A stretch of 64,000 nucleotides of DNA from CAZXFA01 sp964640085 (GTDB lineage: Bacteria > Actinomycetota > UBA4738 > HRBIN12). Shown here piece by piece: positions 44,697 through 53,639 of the stretch (the first letter of the stretch is position 1; each line of letters opens with the position of its first letter). Made by a program: the position numbers and the translations under genes. The notes below the pieces were generated by a model that was given only the letters and a program-made list of their open reading frames with translations, did no database searches and was not told the DNA's origin. The stretch lies in assembly GCA_964640085.1 (NCBI GenBank), contig CAZXFA010000003.1:62001-126000 (forward strand), given 5' to 3'.

Positions 44697-45908
44697 ATGG
44701 CCAGGACCCTGAGCATCGATCCCGGTGCCGCAGATCCGAGGACCAAGGCACCGGTCGCGAGGCCGGCGCTGTTCACGCCGGCGTTCCTGACGGTCGCGCT
44801 GGCGGAGCTCGCGTACTTCACGGCCGACGGGGTCCTGCTCCCGGCCCTGCCCCGCTTCGTCGAGGGCCCGCTCGGTGGGGGGAACGTGGCGGTGGGCGTG
44901 GTGATCGGCGCCTTCAGCATCTCGGCGTTCTTCCTGCGACCCTGGGCCGGCGCGACCTCCGACCGCCGCGGACGGAGGCTGATGATGGTGGCCGGGGCCT
45001 CGCTGTTCGCCGTGTCGGTGGCCGGGTACCTCGTCGCCACCTCGGTCTCGGTGCTGGTCGGCATGCGGCTGCTCACGGGGGTGGGCGAGGCGCTGTTCTT
45101 CGTCGGCGCGCTCAGCGCGAACGTCGACCTCGCGCCGCCCGAGCGGCGGGGCGAGGCGTTCAGCTTCGCTTCGCTCTCGATCTACCTAGGGATCGGCGCC
45201 GGGCCGTTCCTCGGCGAGGCCGTGATCGACCGCCTGGGGTTCCGGGCGGCATGGCTGGTCGCGGTCGGGCTGGCCGGGGTGGCCGTCGCGCTCGCGCTGC
45301 GGCTCCCCCCGATGCGGCCACAGGCGGGCGGTGACGCGGGGGAGCACCGGCTCGTCCACCGAGCCGGGCTGTTCCCGGGGCTGATCCTGCTGGCCGCGCT
45401 GTGGGGGATGGCCGGGTTCTTGGCGTTCGTCCCGCTCTACGCGCTCGACATCGGGATGGGTGGCGCGAGCCTGGTCCTCGGCCTCTTCTCTGGCATCGTC
45501 GTGCTGATCCGCAGCGTCGGGGCGCGGATCCCGGACGTGCTGGGGGCCCCGCGGGCCACGCGGGCGGCGCTCGCCGTCTCGTCGGTGGGCCTGGCCACGA
45601 TCGGGCTTTGGCGGTCGCCGAGCGGGCTGATCGCGGGGACGATCCTCCTCGGGATCGGAGTCGGGCTGTTCACGCCGGCGCTGTTCTCGCTCGCGCTCGA
45701 AGGGGTCTCGCCGAGCGAGCGTGGAGCCGTGATGGGGACCGTGAGCGCCTTCATGGACGTCGCCTTCGGCCTGGGACCGGCCACACTGGGGTTCGTCGCG
45801 GCCGCCGTTGGTCGTGGTGGGACGTTCCTGGCCGGCGCGGCGGTGGCGGCGATGGGGCTCGTGCTGGTCGTCGGATCGAGGCTCGGCCGTCCGAGGACCG
45901 GGTCGTGA
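44697..45908 (+). CDS. MFS transporter
   Basis: A 403-residue membrane protein with twelve hydrophobic segments and the motif-A-like loop GATSDRRGRRLMM between helices 2 and 3; SPSERGAVMGTVSAFMD lies before helix 11. This is the drug/metabolite exporter layout. The substrate is unknown. ATG at 44697 has GAGGAGG 9 bases upstream. Divergent from the HD-GYP/LuxR regulator, which could control it (inference). Confidence 0.85.
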   Translation: MARTLSIDPGAADPRTKAPVARPALFTPAFLTVALAELAYFTADGVLLPALPRFVEGPLGGGNVAVGVVIGAFSISAFFLRPWAGATSDRRGRRLMMVAGASLFAVSVAGYLVATSVSVLVGMRLLTGVGEALFFVGALSANVDLAPPERRGEAFSFASLSIYLGIGAGPFLGEAVIDRLGFRAAWLVAVGLAGVAVALALRLPPMRPQAGGDAGEHRLVHRAGLFPGLILLAALWGMAGFLAFVPLYALDIGMGGASLVLGLFSGIVVLIRSVGARIPDVLGAPRATRAALAVSSVGLATIGLWRSPSGLIAGTILLGIGVGLFTPALFSLALEGVSPSERGAVMGTVSAFMDVAFGLGPATLGFVAAAVGRGGTFLAGAAVAAMGLVLVVGSRLGRPRTGS

Positions 45909-45914
45909 GAGGGA

Positions 45915-46814
45915 TCAAGCGATCTCGAACGGGATCGTCCTTCGCCGGTCGCGCGTGTCGTCGATCAGCACCAGGGCGTATCGCCCCTCCGGCGGATCGG
46001 GGACCGTGAACCGGACCCGCTGATCCGGCAGGGTGGTCCCGAGCCGCAGGAGCTCGATCGGCCCGTCCCCGGCCGCGATCGTGGTGCCGTCGGGCAGCTC
46101 CAGCGCCAGGTTGTTGCCGAACGCGAACGCGAAGCCGCCCTCGTAGGAGCCCATGTTCGAGACGTCGAAGTCCAGCGTGAGCGCGAGGGAGCCCCGCTCG
46201 ATCTGCTGGTGCGTCTCGGGGACGTCCGCCCGGAGCTCGCCACCGGTGAGCGCGATCCCGAGCGCTCCCGCTCTCGTCTCCCCCTCGAGCTGCAGTGAGC
46301 GCGGCTCGAGGGTCACCGCCTCACCGGTCCCACCGAGCGGGATCACGGCCTGGTTGTTCTCCGCCAGGCCGATGGTCAGCACTGCGTCGTCGAACGTGAA
46401 CACCTCGTCCACGTCGAACACGAACGCACCCGCGCCGGTCGCGAGCCCGGGGACGTTCGGTAGGTCCTGGTCGAACGACGGCTCGTAGAAAGCTCCGCCC
46501 GAGGCGAGCGAGGGGGTCCCGTCGAAGACCGCCGGGATGGACCCGAGGTTCTCGAACATCGCCTCGATCGAGACGGTCCGTTCGGCAGGATCGAACGTGG
46601 CATCACCGACCGAGACGTGGAAGCCGGCGAACCAGAACTCACCGTCGACCGAGACGCTGGTGGGGGTCGCGACCTCCGGCGTCGGGGTCGCGGTCGCGGT
46701 CGGGCCCGTCGCGCCGGTCCCCGCGGTGGGGCCCGCCGACGGCTCCTCGTCGCCTCCCGAGCAGGCCGCGAGGACGACGACCAGGACCGCGAAGACGAAC
46801 CGCTTTCCAGGCAT
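45915..46814 (-). CDS. lipoprotein of unknown function
   Basis: A 299-residue protein. The signal peptide ends in VVLAAC (Cys near residue 18, lipid anchor), followed by a Thr/Pro/Gly-rich linker of about 40 residues and a beta-rich domain with no family I recognise (FWFAGFHVSVGDATFD, VRFTVPDPPEGRYALVLIDD). Two immunoglobulin-like halves are possible. ATG at 46814 has GGAGGG 2-3 bases before it, close but acceptable; the longer frame lacks a signal. Convergent with the MFS gene with 6 bp between. Confidence 0.75.
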   Translation of the reverse strand: MPGKRFVFAVLVVVLAACSGGDEEPSAGPTAGTGATGPTATATPTPEVATPTSVSVDGEFWFAGFHVSVGDATFDPAERTVSIEAMFENLGSIPAVFDGTPSLASGGAFYEPSFDQDLPNVPGLATGAGAFVFDVDEVFTFDDAVLTIGLAENNQAVIPLGGTGEAVTLEPRSLQLEGETRAGALGIALTGGELRADVPETHQQIERGSLALTLDFDVSNMGSYEGGFAFAFGNNLALELPDGTTIAAGDGPIELLRLGTTLPDQRVRFTVPDPPEGRYALVLIDDTRDRRRTIPFEIA

Positions 46815-46965
46815 CGCCCTCCGTTCGTCGGGCCGCGTCGCGCTCACCACCTGGAAAGCATCCTCGCTGGTGCGCGACGATCGGGTCAAATGGGATCGAC
46901 GATCGAGTCAGGCAGTGAGATCGGCGTGACGTGGTCGGGCGTGACCTCGGCGGTCACCGCCGGTG

Positions 46966-48117
46966 TCAGCGGCCGATGGTCCGAAGGCCCTCGACGAGCG
47001 AGTCGACATCGCTCGCGTCGTTGTACAGGTGGAGCGAGACGCGCAGGTGCTCCCCTCTGCCGCTGCAGACGATCCGGTGCTGCTCGGCGAGGATCCGCTG
47101 GGCGTCCCGGACATCGGAGGTCGGATGGCGCAGGGCCACGATGTGGTTGCTCGACGCGGGATCGACGAGCGATCGGAACGGCGACCATCCGAGGCGCTCG
47201 GTGCCTTCGATCAGCCGGCCGGCGAGTGCCCTGGCGTGGTCGGCGATCCGTTCGATCCCGCAGGCCCGGAGGAGCTCGATCGAGGTCTGGAGCCCGATCG
47301 CAGACATGTAGGAGATCGTCGAGAGCTCGAACCGGCGGGCGTCCGAGGCGAGCGACAATCTCGTCGGATCGAACGCGAAGGCGTCCTCGGTCCCCTTCCA
47401 GCCGATGAGCCGTGGCAGCTCGGCGACGAGGTCGGGCGCCAGCGCCAGCAGCGCCACCCCGCCGTGCGACGACAGCCACTTGTAGCCGCTGCTCACCACC
47501 GCATCCGCCGACCACGCCCGCACGCTCACGGGGCCGGCCCCGGCGAGTTGCGTCGCGTCGACGATCACCCGACATCCCACGTCCTTCGCCCGGGCGGTCA
47601 CGGCCGGCACGTCGATCGAGGTGCCGGTCGCGTACTGCACGGCGCCCACGCACACGGCCTTCGTCGAACGATCGATCGTCCGGACGAGCTCCTCCGTGAG
47701 GTCGGCGTTTGGCATGTCCTCGACCCAGGCGATCGGCGTGCCCCGGCGCTCGCGTTCGGCGAGCCAGGGGTACGTCACGCTCGGGAAGTCCGAGGAGACG
47801 AGGACGACGGAGCCATCGATCGGCTCGAGCATCGCCGCGACCTGTCCGAGCGCCTCGCTCGCCCCTCCGGTGATCGCGATCGACGACGTGGGAGCGTCGA
47901 GGAGCTCGGCCGCCGCCGCCCGGAGGTCGTCGAGGAGGTGCGCCTCGTCGTCGTCCGACAACCGGAGGTTGCCGTGCTGCCCGACCTCGCGCAGGAACGC
48001 CACCATCGCGTCGACCGCCTGCGTCGGGACGAGCCCGAGCGACGCCTGGTTCAGGTACGTGCACCCCTCGAGGGCCCGGTAGTCCGAGCGCGGGACGAGC
48101 GCGGCCTGGGTCCCCAT
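46966..48117 (-). CDS. aminotransferase class V / cysteine desulfurase-like PLP enzyme
   Basis: A 383-residue PLP enzyme. YLNQASLGLVPTQAV is the class V opening, ITGGASEALGQVAAML is the cofactor loop, VIVDATQLAGAGPV holds the Asp, and VVSSGYKWLSSHGGVAL holds the Schiff-base Lys near residue 210. SGRGEHLRVSLHLYND is the C-terminal part. There is no desulfurase Cys loop, so the reaction could be on an amino acid or sugar. Start ATG at 48117 or 48150; neither has a strong RBS. Divergent from the ArsR-type gene. Confidence 0.82.
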   Translation of the reverse strand: MGTQAALVPRSDYRALEGCTYLNQASLGLVPTQAVDAMVAFLREVGQHGNLRLSDDDEAHLLDDLRAAAAELLDAPTSSIAITGGASEALGQVAAMLEPIDGSVVLVSSDFPSVTYPWLAERERRGTPIAWVEDMPNADLTEELVRTIDRSTKAVCVGAVQYATGTSIDVPAVTARAKDVGCRVIVDATQLAGAGPVSVRAWSADAVVSSGYKWLSSHGGVALLALAPDLVAELPRLIGWKGTEDAFAFDPTRLSLASDARRFELSTISYMSAIGLQTSIELLRACGIERIADHARALAGRLIEGTERLGWSPFRSLVDPASSNHIVALRHPTSDVRDAQRILAEQHRIVCSGRGEHLRVSLHLYNDASDVDSLVEGLRTIGR

Positions 48118-48264
48118 CACCTGGTGTCGTAGCACGGATCGCGGCCGCATGAGGTTGGGGGTCGACGCGGGCACGCTCACGCCGGGAGCCGGCTCGGCGG
48201 ACGGGGTCGGCGGGGGCAACAAGAGTCCACTTGAAAACGAGGTTGTCGGTGAGAACTTGGGTCC

Positions 48265-48868
48265 ATGATCGACCTGGCGGTGATCGAGGACCCGGCTGCG
48301 GCCGAAGCGTCCCTGGACCCCATCCGGACCCGGCTCCTGGCCGAGCTCGCCGAGCCGGCCTCCGCCACGACGGTGGCCGCCCGTGTGGGCCTCCCCCGTC
48401 AGAAGGTGAACTACCACCTCCCGAACGCTGGAACGGCACGGGCTCGTCGAGCTCGTCGAAGAGCGGCGCAAGGGAAACGTGGTCGAGCGCCTCCTCCGGG
48501 CGACCGCGTTCTCCTACGTGATCTCCCCCGCGGCGCTCTCGGCGTTGCAGCCCGATCCGGCGAGGACAACCGACCGGCTCTCGGCGCGCTGGCTGATCGC
48601 GCTCGCGGCCAGGCTCGTCCGCGAGGTCGGCGAACTCCTCGCCGGCGCCACGGGTGCGCGCAGGCGCCTCGCGACCTTCGGCATGGACGGCGAGATCCGG
48701 TTCGCCTCGGCGGCCGACCGCGCCGCGTTCGCGGAGGAACTCACTGCGGCCGTCACGCGACTGATCGGCAAGTATCACGATGAGCATGCGAGGGGTGGGC
48801 GCGACCACCGGGTGATCGTGGCCGTGCACCCGAGCGTGAAGCCCGAGGAGGACCGGCCTGAACGCTGA
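48265..48868 (+). pseudogene. ArsR/HTH-20 family regulator with a one-base frameshift
   Basis: The first 52 codons (ATG at 48265) read a winged-helix start, SLDPIRTRLLAELAEPASATT through GLPRQKVNYHL, given here as DPIRTRLLAELAEP and GLPRQKVNYHL. After CTC at 48418-48420 an extra C in the run CTCCC shifts the frame. Reading one base on restores RTLERHGLVELVEERRKGN, GTG-coded VERLLRATAFSY and a C-terminal part to 48868 (IGKYHDEHARGGRDHRV). The reader after the shift has good codon use and no stop. Either a recent inactivation or a sequencing error. It precedes an SRPBCC gene, the usual partner. Confidence 0.75.
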
Positions 48869-48893
48869 GCCGGCGAGGAGGAAGGAGCGGACG

Positions 48894-49643
48894 ATGGGCA
48901 AGGCGTTCGAGCTAGAGCACCGCATCGACGTCGAAGCGACCGCAGAGGAGGTCTGGGAGGCGATCGCGACGGGCCCCGGGGTCGACGCATGGTTCATGGG
49001 GCGCAACGAGATCGAGCCGCACCAGGGCGGCAGGGTCCGCATGACGCTGCGGGGGGAGACGGACGAGGCGACAGTGACGGCCTGGGAACCGCCGACGCGG
49101 TTCGCGAGCCGAACGCCGGAGGCAACGGACGGTGCGTTCCACGCGTTCGAGTACATCGTCGAGGGCCGGCAGAAGGGCAGCACGGTCGTCCGATGGGTGC
49201 ACAGCGGCTTCCTCGGCGAGAACTGGGAGCAGGAGTACGAGGGCCTCTCCGAGGGCGACCCGATGTACTTCGACAAGCTGCGCGTGTACCTCACCTACTT
49301 CCGCGGCCGGACGGCGACGCCGGTGAGCGCGTTCGGACCGGTCGTGCCGGACCGGGACGAGGCATGGCGCACGTACCGGCGCGGTCTCGGCCTCGAGGGC
49401 CCGGTCGCGATGCACGACGTGGTGCACCTGACCCCGGCGGGCCTGCCCGAGCTTCGCGGCGTGGTGGACTGGGTGTCGCGGGACTTCCTCGGCGTCCGCA
49501 CCGACGATGGGATCTTCCGGTTCATGCACATCAGCGTGTTCGGCGGCCCCACCGGGGTCGGCCACCACGTCTTCGTCGACGGCCTCGATCAGGCGGAGAC
49601 CGAGCGCGCCTGGGGCGAGTGGCTGAGCGGGCTCTTCTCGTAG
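48894..49643 (+). CDS. SRPBCC (AHSA1-like) domain protein
   Basis: A 249-residue cytosolic protein with two START-like halves. The N-terminal half is ELEHRIDVEATAEEVWEAIA with GVDAWFMGRNEIEPHQGG, and WEPPTRFASRTPE follows, as in AHSA1-type proteins regulated by adjacent ArsR genes; the second half begins near residue 170. The ligand is unknown. ATG at 48894 has GAGGAAGGAG upstream. Co-transcribed with the frameshifted regulator (25 bp gap). Confidence 0.8.
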   Translation: MGKAFELEHRIDVEATAEEVWEAIATGPGVDAWFMGRNEIEPHQGGRVRMTLRGETDEATVTAWEPPTRFASRTPEATDGAFHAFEYIVEGRQKGSTVVRWVHSGFLGENWEQEYEGLSEGDPMYFDKLRVYLTYFRGRTATPVSAFGPVVPDRDEAWRTYRRGLGLEGPVAMHDVVHLTPAGLPELRGVVDWVSRDFLGVRTDDGIFRFMHISVFGGPTGVGHHVFVDGLDQAETERAWGEWLSGLFS

Positions 49644-49713
49644 CGGCCGCGACCCTCGATCCGGTCGATCGGCGAGCCCGGCGAGCTCTGCCACGCCGCT
49701 AAGCTCCGAGCAG

Positions 49714-50145
49714 ATGACGGACGAGGAACAGCACGAGGGGAGTCCGGGGGCGCACCCGGGCCTGGACGCGGCGGATGCCGGAGCGCTCATGTGCGGGGGC
49801 GAGATCGTCGTGCTGCATGTGCCGTTCCTCAAGGTCGTAGGTGGAGCCGGGAGCCGTCCCGCGCCGCGGTTCGCCGACCACGCTCACCACGACTGGGCCG
49901 AGTGGCGCCGGGAGTTCTGCCGGCGGTTCTGCCGGTGCTCGGAGGGCGTCGAGGTTCGACTGGAGGTCGGCCTGGGACCACCCGGCCCCGCCATCGTGGA
50001 GGCGGCGCGGCGGCTCCGGGCCGAGCTTGTGATCCTCAGCTGGGGCCGGTTCACCTCGGGGCGGGCCGAGACGGTCAAGACGGTGCTCGGGAGCTCCCCG
50101 GTTCCGATGTTGGTCGTGCGGGCGGACCCTCGCCACGCCGATTGA
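49714..50145 (+). CDS. universal-stress-like protein with a short N-terminus
   Basis: A 143-residue protein. The second half matches the Usp fold: AIVEAARRLRAELVILSWGR, then VKTVLGSSPVPMLVVRAD, the last beta strand with the GS of the nucleotide loop. The first half begins with a polar stretch and GGEIVVLHVP, so the normal first strand with its Asp is absent. It carries an unusual pair FCRRFCRC near residue 70. ATG at 49714. 14 bp before the GAPDH gene, so probably one transcript. Confidence 0.6.
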   Translation: MTDEEQHEGSPGAHPGLDAADAGALMCGGEIVVLHVPFLKVVGGAGSRPAPRFADHAHHDWAEWRREFCRRFCRCSEGVEVRLEVGLGPPGPAIVEAARRLRAELVILSWGRFTSGRAETVKTVLGSSPVPMLVVRADPRHAD

Positions 50146-50159
50146 GAGGAGTGATGGTC

Positions 50160-51191
50160 ATGGCTCCGGTCAAGGTCGCGATCAACGGGTGCGGGGTGAT
50201 CGGCAAGCGGGTGGCCGACGCCGTCACCCTCCAGCCCGATATGGGGCTCGTAGGCATCGCCGACGTCGCTACCGACTACCGGATCCAGCTCGCGGCCGGC
50301 CGCGGCTACCCGGTCTTCGGGGCGACGCCGGAGGCGGTCTCGGCGATGCGGGAGGCCGGCCTGAAACCTGCGGGGAGCCTCGAGGACCTGCTCCGGGAGG
50401 TCGACGTGGTGGTGGACGCCGCGCCGAAGAGGGTCGGCGCAGCGAACAAGGCGGCCTACGAGGCCGCCGGGGTGAAGGCCATCTTCCAGGGCGGCGAGAA
50501 GCACGAGCTCACGGGGACCTCCTTCGTCGCCCAGGCCAACTACGAGGAGGCGGTTGGCAGGGACTCCGCCCGGGTGGTCTCCTGCAACACGACGGGCTTG
50601 GTCCGGGTCCTCGGGTCCCTCCGCGCTGCAGGCCTGCTCGCTCGGGCCAGGGCGGTGCTGATCCGCAGAGGCACCGATCCCTGGGAGTCGCACAAGGGTG
50701 GCCTGATCAACACGCTCCTACCCGAGTCCAAGGTGCCCTCCCACCAGGGTCCGGACGCTCGCACGGTGATCCCCGATCTGGACATCGTGACGATGGCGGC
50801 CGCCGGGCCGTTCAACCTGGCCCACACGCACTTCACCGTGGTCGAGACGCCCAGGGAGGCCAGCCGTGAGGGGGTCCTGGAGGCCCTGCGGCAGGCGCCG
50901 CGTATTGCCCTCGTCCGCGCATCGAACGGCGTGGAGGCGGCCAACTCGGTGATCGAGATCGTCCGGGATCTCGGCCGGCCTCGGGCCGACCTGTGGGAGG
51001 TCGCGCTGTGGGAGGACACCCTGGCCGTTTCGGGGAGGGAGATCTTCCTGTCCTACGTGGTCCACAACGAGGCCATCGTGACGCCTGAGAACGTCGACGC
51101 GATCCGGGCCATCACCGCGATCGAGACCGACGGCGCGAAGTCGATCGCTCAGACCGACCAGTCGCTCGGAATCCGGAAGGAGCTGCCGTAA
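50160..51191 (+). CDS. archaeal-type (type II) glyceraldehyde-3-phosphate dehydrogenase
   Basis: A 343-residue dehydrogenase acting on glyceraldehyde 3-phosphate with NAD(P). KVAINGCGVIGKRVADAV is the Rossmann start typical of archaeal GAPDH, the nucleophile is in VVSCNTTGLVRVL near residue 141, and RRGTDPWESHKGGLINTL and NLAHTHFTVVE are type II-specific; the common bacterial GapA signature ASCTTNCLAP is absent. ATG at 50160 is 8 bases after AGGAG; another ATG at 50154 is too close. Such genes are rare in bacteria, so transfer from archaea is possible. A decayed region follows. Confidence 0.88.
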   Translation: MAPVKVAINGCGVIGKRVADAVTLQPDMGLVGIADVATDYRIQLAAGRGYPVFGATPEAVSAMREAGLKPAGSLEDLLREVDVVVDAAPKRVGAANKAAYEAAGVKAIFQGGEKHELTGTSFVAQANYEEAVGRDSARVVSCNTTGLVRVLGSLRAAGLLARARAVLIRRGTDPWESHKGGLINTLLPESKVPSHQGPDARTVIPDLDIVTMAAAGPFNLAHTHFTVVETPREASREGVLEALRQAPRIALVRASNGVEAANSVIEIVRDLGRPRADLWEVALWEDTLAVSGREIFLSYVVHNEAIVTPENVDAIRAITAIETDGAKSIAQTDQSLGIRKELP

Positions 51192-51263
51192 GGAGGGGTT
51201 CTGACTGCCCGGCCAGACGTCGGCGTCCGCCGGGCCATCCACCGATGGACGTTCTTGGGGCTG

Positions 51264-51404
51264 CCGGCGGGCCTTGACCCGCAGGCGTCTGGCCACGCTG
51301 TCTAGATCCTCACCCGGAGCAGCCGCATCAAGCACGTCCCTCTTGCGCCGGACCGACCAGCGGAACTCCCTGTCAGACTGCTTCTTCTCGGCCAGCACCG
51401 CCAT
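51264..51404 (-). pseudogene. possible IS3-type transposase OrfA remnant
   Basis: ATG at 51404 with a good RBS (GGGAGGAG, 8 bases upstream) begins MAVLAEKKQ, then RWSVRRKRDVLDAAAPGED and LDSVARRLRV. This resembles the helix-turn-helix of IS3-like OrfA (RWS-x-KRK-x-VLRLL-x-GE-x-LD-x-VSRELGV). Similarity ends after about 47 residues, and the frame runs on antisense to the GAPDH gene. No inverted repeats were found. The call is tentative. Confidence 0.35.
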
Positions 51405-51545
51405 CTTGGGAGCTCCTCCCGCGCCATCCTCCAGGCGCTCGTCGGGTATCCAAAGGGAACCGGGTGCGGTGGCCTCGTACCGGACCCGGCTGGAGGGGGC
51501 GGGGGGACGCCCAATCCGCGCACCGTCCCGCGGTGCAGGCGTGCA

Positions 51546-51725
51546 TCCGGTGCCCCGCAGGGCTCGGTACGTCACGAACACCACCACCGATCCCATCGGC
51601 AGCGCGCCGATCACGTCGGTGAACGAGTGCACGCCGATGTAGATCCGCGAGAATCCAGCGAAGCGGGCGCGGCGGTCGAGGTCGTGGTCGACTCGCTCGC
51701 CAACCCGCTTTCGGTATCTGTCTCC
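51546..51725 (-). pseudogene. C-terminal remnant of a PAP2-family phosphatase
   Basis: After a TGA near 51728, one frame reads RVDHDLDRRARFAGFSRIYI, then GVHSFTDVIGALPMGSVVV and FVTYRALRG. The segment SRIYIGVHSFTDVIGA matches the last active-site motif of PAP2 phosphatases (SR-x5-H-x3-D), followed by a final membrane helix. The N-terminal two thirds are absent. A dead fragment. Confidence 0.55.
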
Positions 51726-51853
51726 GGTTCAGTCCCGGCCGTGCCCGGGCCCGACAGCATGAGGACCAAGGCACCGATCGTTCTCAACCCACGCGCCCTG
51801 AGCCCGGGTTCCCGTATCCGCAGGTTCCGCGATGTCCTAGCTCCCCTCAAGGA

Positions 51854-52993
51854 TCAGGCCCATTCCCCGTGCGGGAGGACCGGCTTGAACTCGATGACGA
51901 CCCTACCGATCGGATCGGGCGCCCTGAAGCCGTACGAGAGCTCTGCCTCGACTTCGTCGCCACCCCAGCCCGGCCCGAACCCAGCCTCCGCGAACGCCGC
52001 ATCGAGGACTCGGGCTTCCTCGGTCGTGACCACCGAGCAGTTGGAGCCGACCGGGGTGGGCTCGCTGATCTTGGGAGGGTTGAAGTAGAACCACGTTTGC
52101 ACGGTTCGATCCTTCGTGCGCAGCAGATCCTCGGCCGCAGACGGAAGCGACGCTAACAGGCGGCCCGCTCCGATCGGCTCGGAAACGGGAACCTGGGGGC
52201 CGTAGCAGACGGCGAAACGCGACGGCACGTAGGCCCGGATCTCCGCATCCGCCCACGCCCTCGCCGGAAGCCACGAGGCGGGATCGCCGAGCCGCCCATC
52301 GAGCCGCAACAGAACCTCTTGTTGCTCATTCGTCGCGGGTTCCTCGGGACACGAGATGGTGGCAGACCCCCTGTAGGTGATGCTCACGACCCGGTTGCCC
52401 TCGCGCACCTCGATCAGGTTGAAGCAAGGAACGTCGGCAGAGATGCTCAAGGTACTTTCACTATCGAAGAGGCGCGCGGAGGTGACCTCAGTGACCTCCG
52501 ACCTAGCGAGCTCGACACCTTCAGGCGTGAGGCGCCGTTCGAGGTAGCCCGTGAAGCTATCGTGGGAGGCACCGTAGTTCTGGCCCCAGATCACCCGGCC
52601 GTCCGCGTACACCCACATAGCGGTGATCCGGCCATCTCTTGTGGTTCCTCCGTAGAAGCGAAGCACGGGATCACCGGTCTCGGGCATGCTCGGCGTCGCT
52701 CCTACCGGTGGCAGCCCGATGAAGCCCACGCGCTCGGTGGGGGTCTGCGCGGTCGCCGTCGGACCGGTGACCTCGCCTCCGGGAACGACGGGCGTCTGGG
52801 TGCGATCGGACCCGCCGCCGCTCGTCACGAGCCAGACCGCCGCGACGAAGACGGCGATCCCGACGACGCCGGCCGAGATCCGCTGCCTCTGACGCTTGCG
52901 GTCGCGGCGGCGCGCCACGTCGTCGAACGTGAAGCCTGCTGGACGAGCGACCCGTTCGAGATCGCGCTCGAGGAGCGTTCGGTAGTCAGACAT
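51854..52993 (-). CDS. membrane protein paired with the sigma factor (possible anti-sigma)
   Basis: A 379-residue protein. A basic cytoplasmic N-terminus of about 38 residues (ERDLERVARPAGFTFDDVARR) is followed by one membrane helix (about 39-57, ISAGVVGIAVFVAAVWLV), a Thr/Pro-rich linker and a large outer domain with four Cys and no family I can name. It overlaps the sigma gene stop by 8 bp, so the pair is coupled. Position and topology suggest an anti-sigma or sensor role, but no zinc-binding anti-sigma motif (H-x3-C-x2-C) is visible. Confidence 0.7.
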   Translation of the reverse strand: MSDYRTLLERDLERVARPAGFTFDDVARRRDRKRQRQRISAGVVGIAVFVAAVWLVTSGGGSDRTQTPVVPGGEVTGPTATAQTPTERVGFIGLPPVGATPSMPETGDPVLRFYGGTTRDGRITAMWVYADGRVIWGQNYGASHDSFTGYLERRLTPEGVELARSEVTEVTSARLFDSESTLSISADVPCFNLIEVREGNRVVSITYRGSATISCPEEPATNEQQEVLLRLDGRLGDPASWLPARAWADAEIRAYVPSRFAVCYGPQVPVSEPIGAGRLLASLPSAAEDLLRTKDRTVQTWFYFNPPKISEPTPVGSNCSVVTTEEARVLDAAFAEAGFGPGWGGDEVEAELSYGFRAPDPIGRVVIEFKPVLPHGEWA

Positions 52994-53552
52994 CGGTTCC
53001 GTCCACCTCTCGTTTCAGCGCCGTGCGGCCCCGATGCTTGAGCACCCCGATCGTCGAGGCCTTCACGCCGAGCACCCGTGCGGCGTCTTCCGCGCTGTAG
53101 CCGAGCAACTCGGTGAGCACGAGCGCGGCGCGCTGCCGAGGCGTGAGGGCTCGAAGAGCCTCGCTCAACATCACCGCCGAATCCGCCGGCGCCGAGGTCG
53201 TCCTCGGCGATAGGGAGGCCGCGATACGACCGAACAGCTTCGCCCGTCGATAACGCTTGCGGAAGGCGTTCATCGCGGTCCGGTGGAGGTATCCCGCTGG
53301 GTTGTCCATCAGCTGGACCCGGTCCCAGCGCTCCCACATGGCCACGAACGCATCCTGCGCGATCTCCTCGGCCTCGGAGCGATCGCCGGTCACGAGGGCC
53401 AGCAGGTCGCAGAGGCGATCCCGCTCGAGCTCGAAGAACTCCTCGAAGGGCACGACCGTGGCGGCTGCGTGGTTCACGCCTGCCAGGTCGTTCGCCGAGA
53501 GCGCCTTCGACTCTCCCATCATTCCTTCTGATCCACCAGGGCCCCCGGACAT
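52986..53552 (-). CDS. RNA polymerase sigma factor, sigma-70 ECF type
   Basis: 188 residues. Region 2: LVTGDRSEAEEIAQDAFVAMWERWDRVQ, given in part as SEAEEIAQDAFVAMWERW, with NPAGYLHRTAMNAFRKRYRR for region 2.3-2.4. Region 4: LRALTPRQRAALVLTELLGYS and AARVLGVKASTIGVLKHRG. This is the SigE-like ECF layout, redirecting RNA polymerase to an unknown regulon. The start is uncertain: ATG at 53552, or ATGs 10-11 codons in just after AGAAGGA. Coupled to the downstream membrane gene. Confidence 0.88.
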   Translation of the reverse strand: MSGGPGGSEGMMGESKALSANDLAGVNHAAATVVPFEEFFELERDRLCDLLALVTGDRSEAEEIAQDAFVAMWERWDRVQLMDNPAGYLHRTAMNAFRKRYRRAKLFGRIAASLSPRTTSAPADSAVMLSEALRALTPRQRAALVLTELLGYSAEDAARVLGVKASTIGVLKHRGRTALKREVDGTDV

Positions 53553-53639
53553 TTCGCTCGGTGGAGTTTGCCTCGTCGTCGGGGCGGGCGCGACGCGATC
53601 GCGAGCGCGACTCGGGAACGGCCTCTGACCCAGCTTCGC

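Noticed and set aside
46920..46970. GTGAC/GTCAC inverted repeat downstream of the class V aminotransferase
   Set aside because: The arms are only 5 bp with no U-run, too short to call a terminator.
46886..49294. 802-codon minus-strand frame
   Set aside because: Antisense to the SRPBCC and ArsR genes and out of frame with the class V enzyme; composition is Arg/Pro/Gly-rich.
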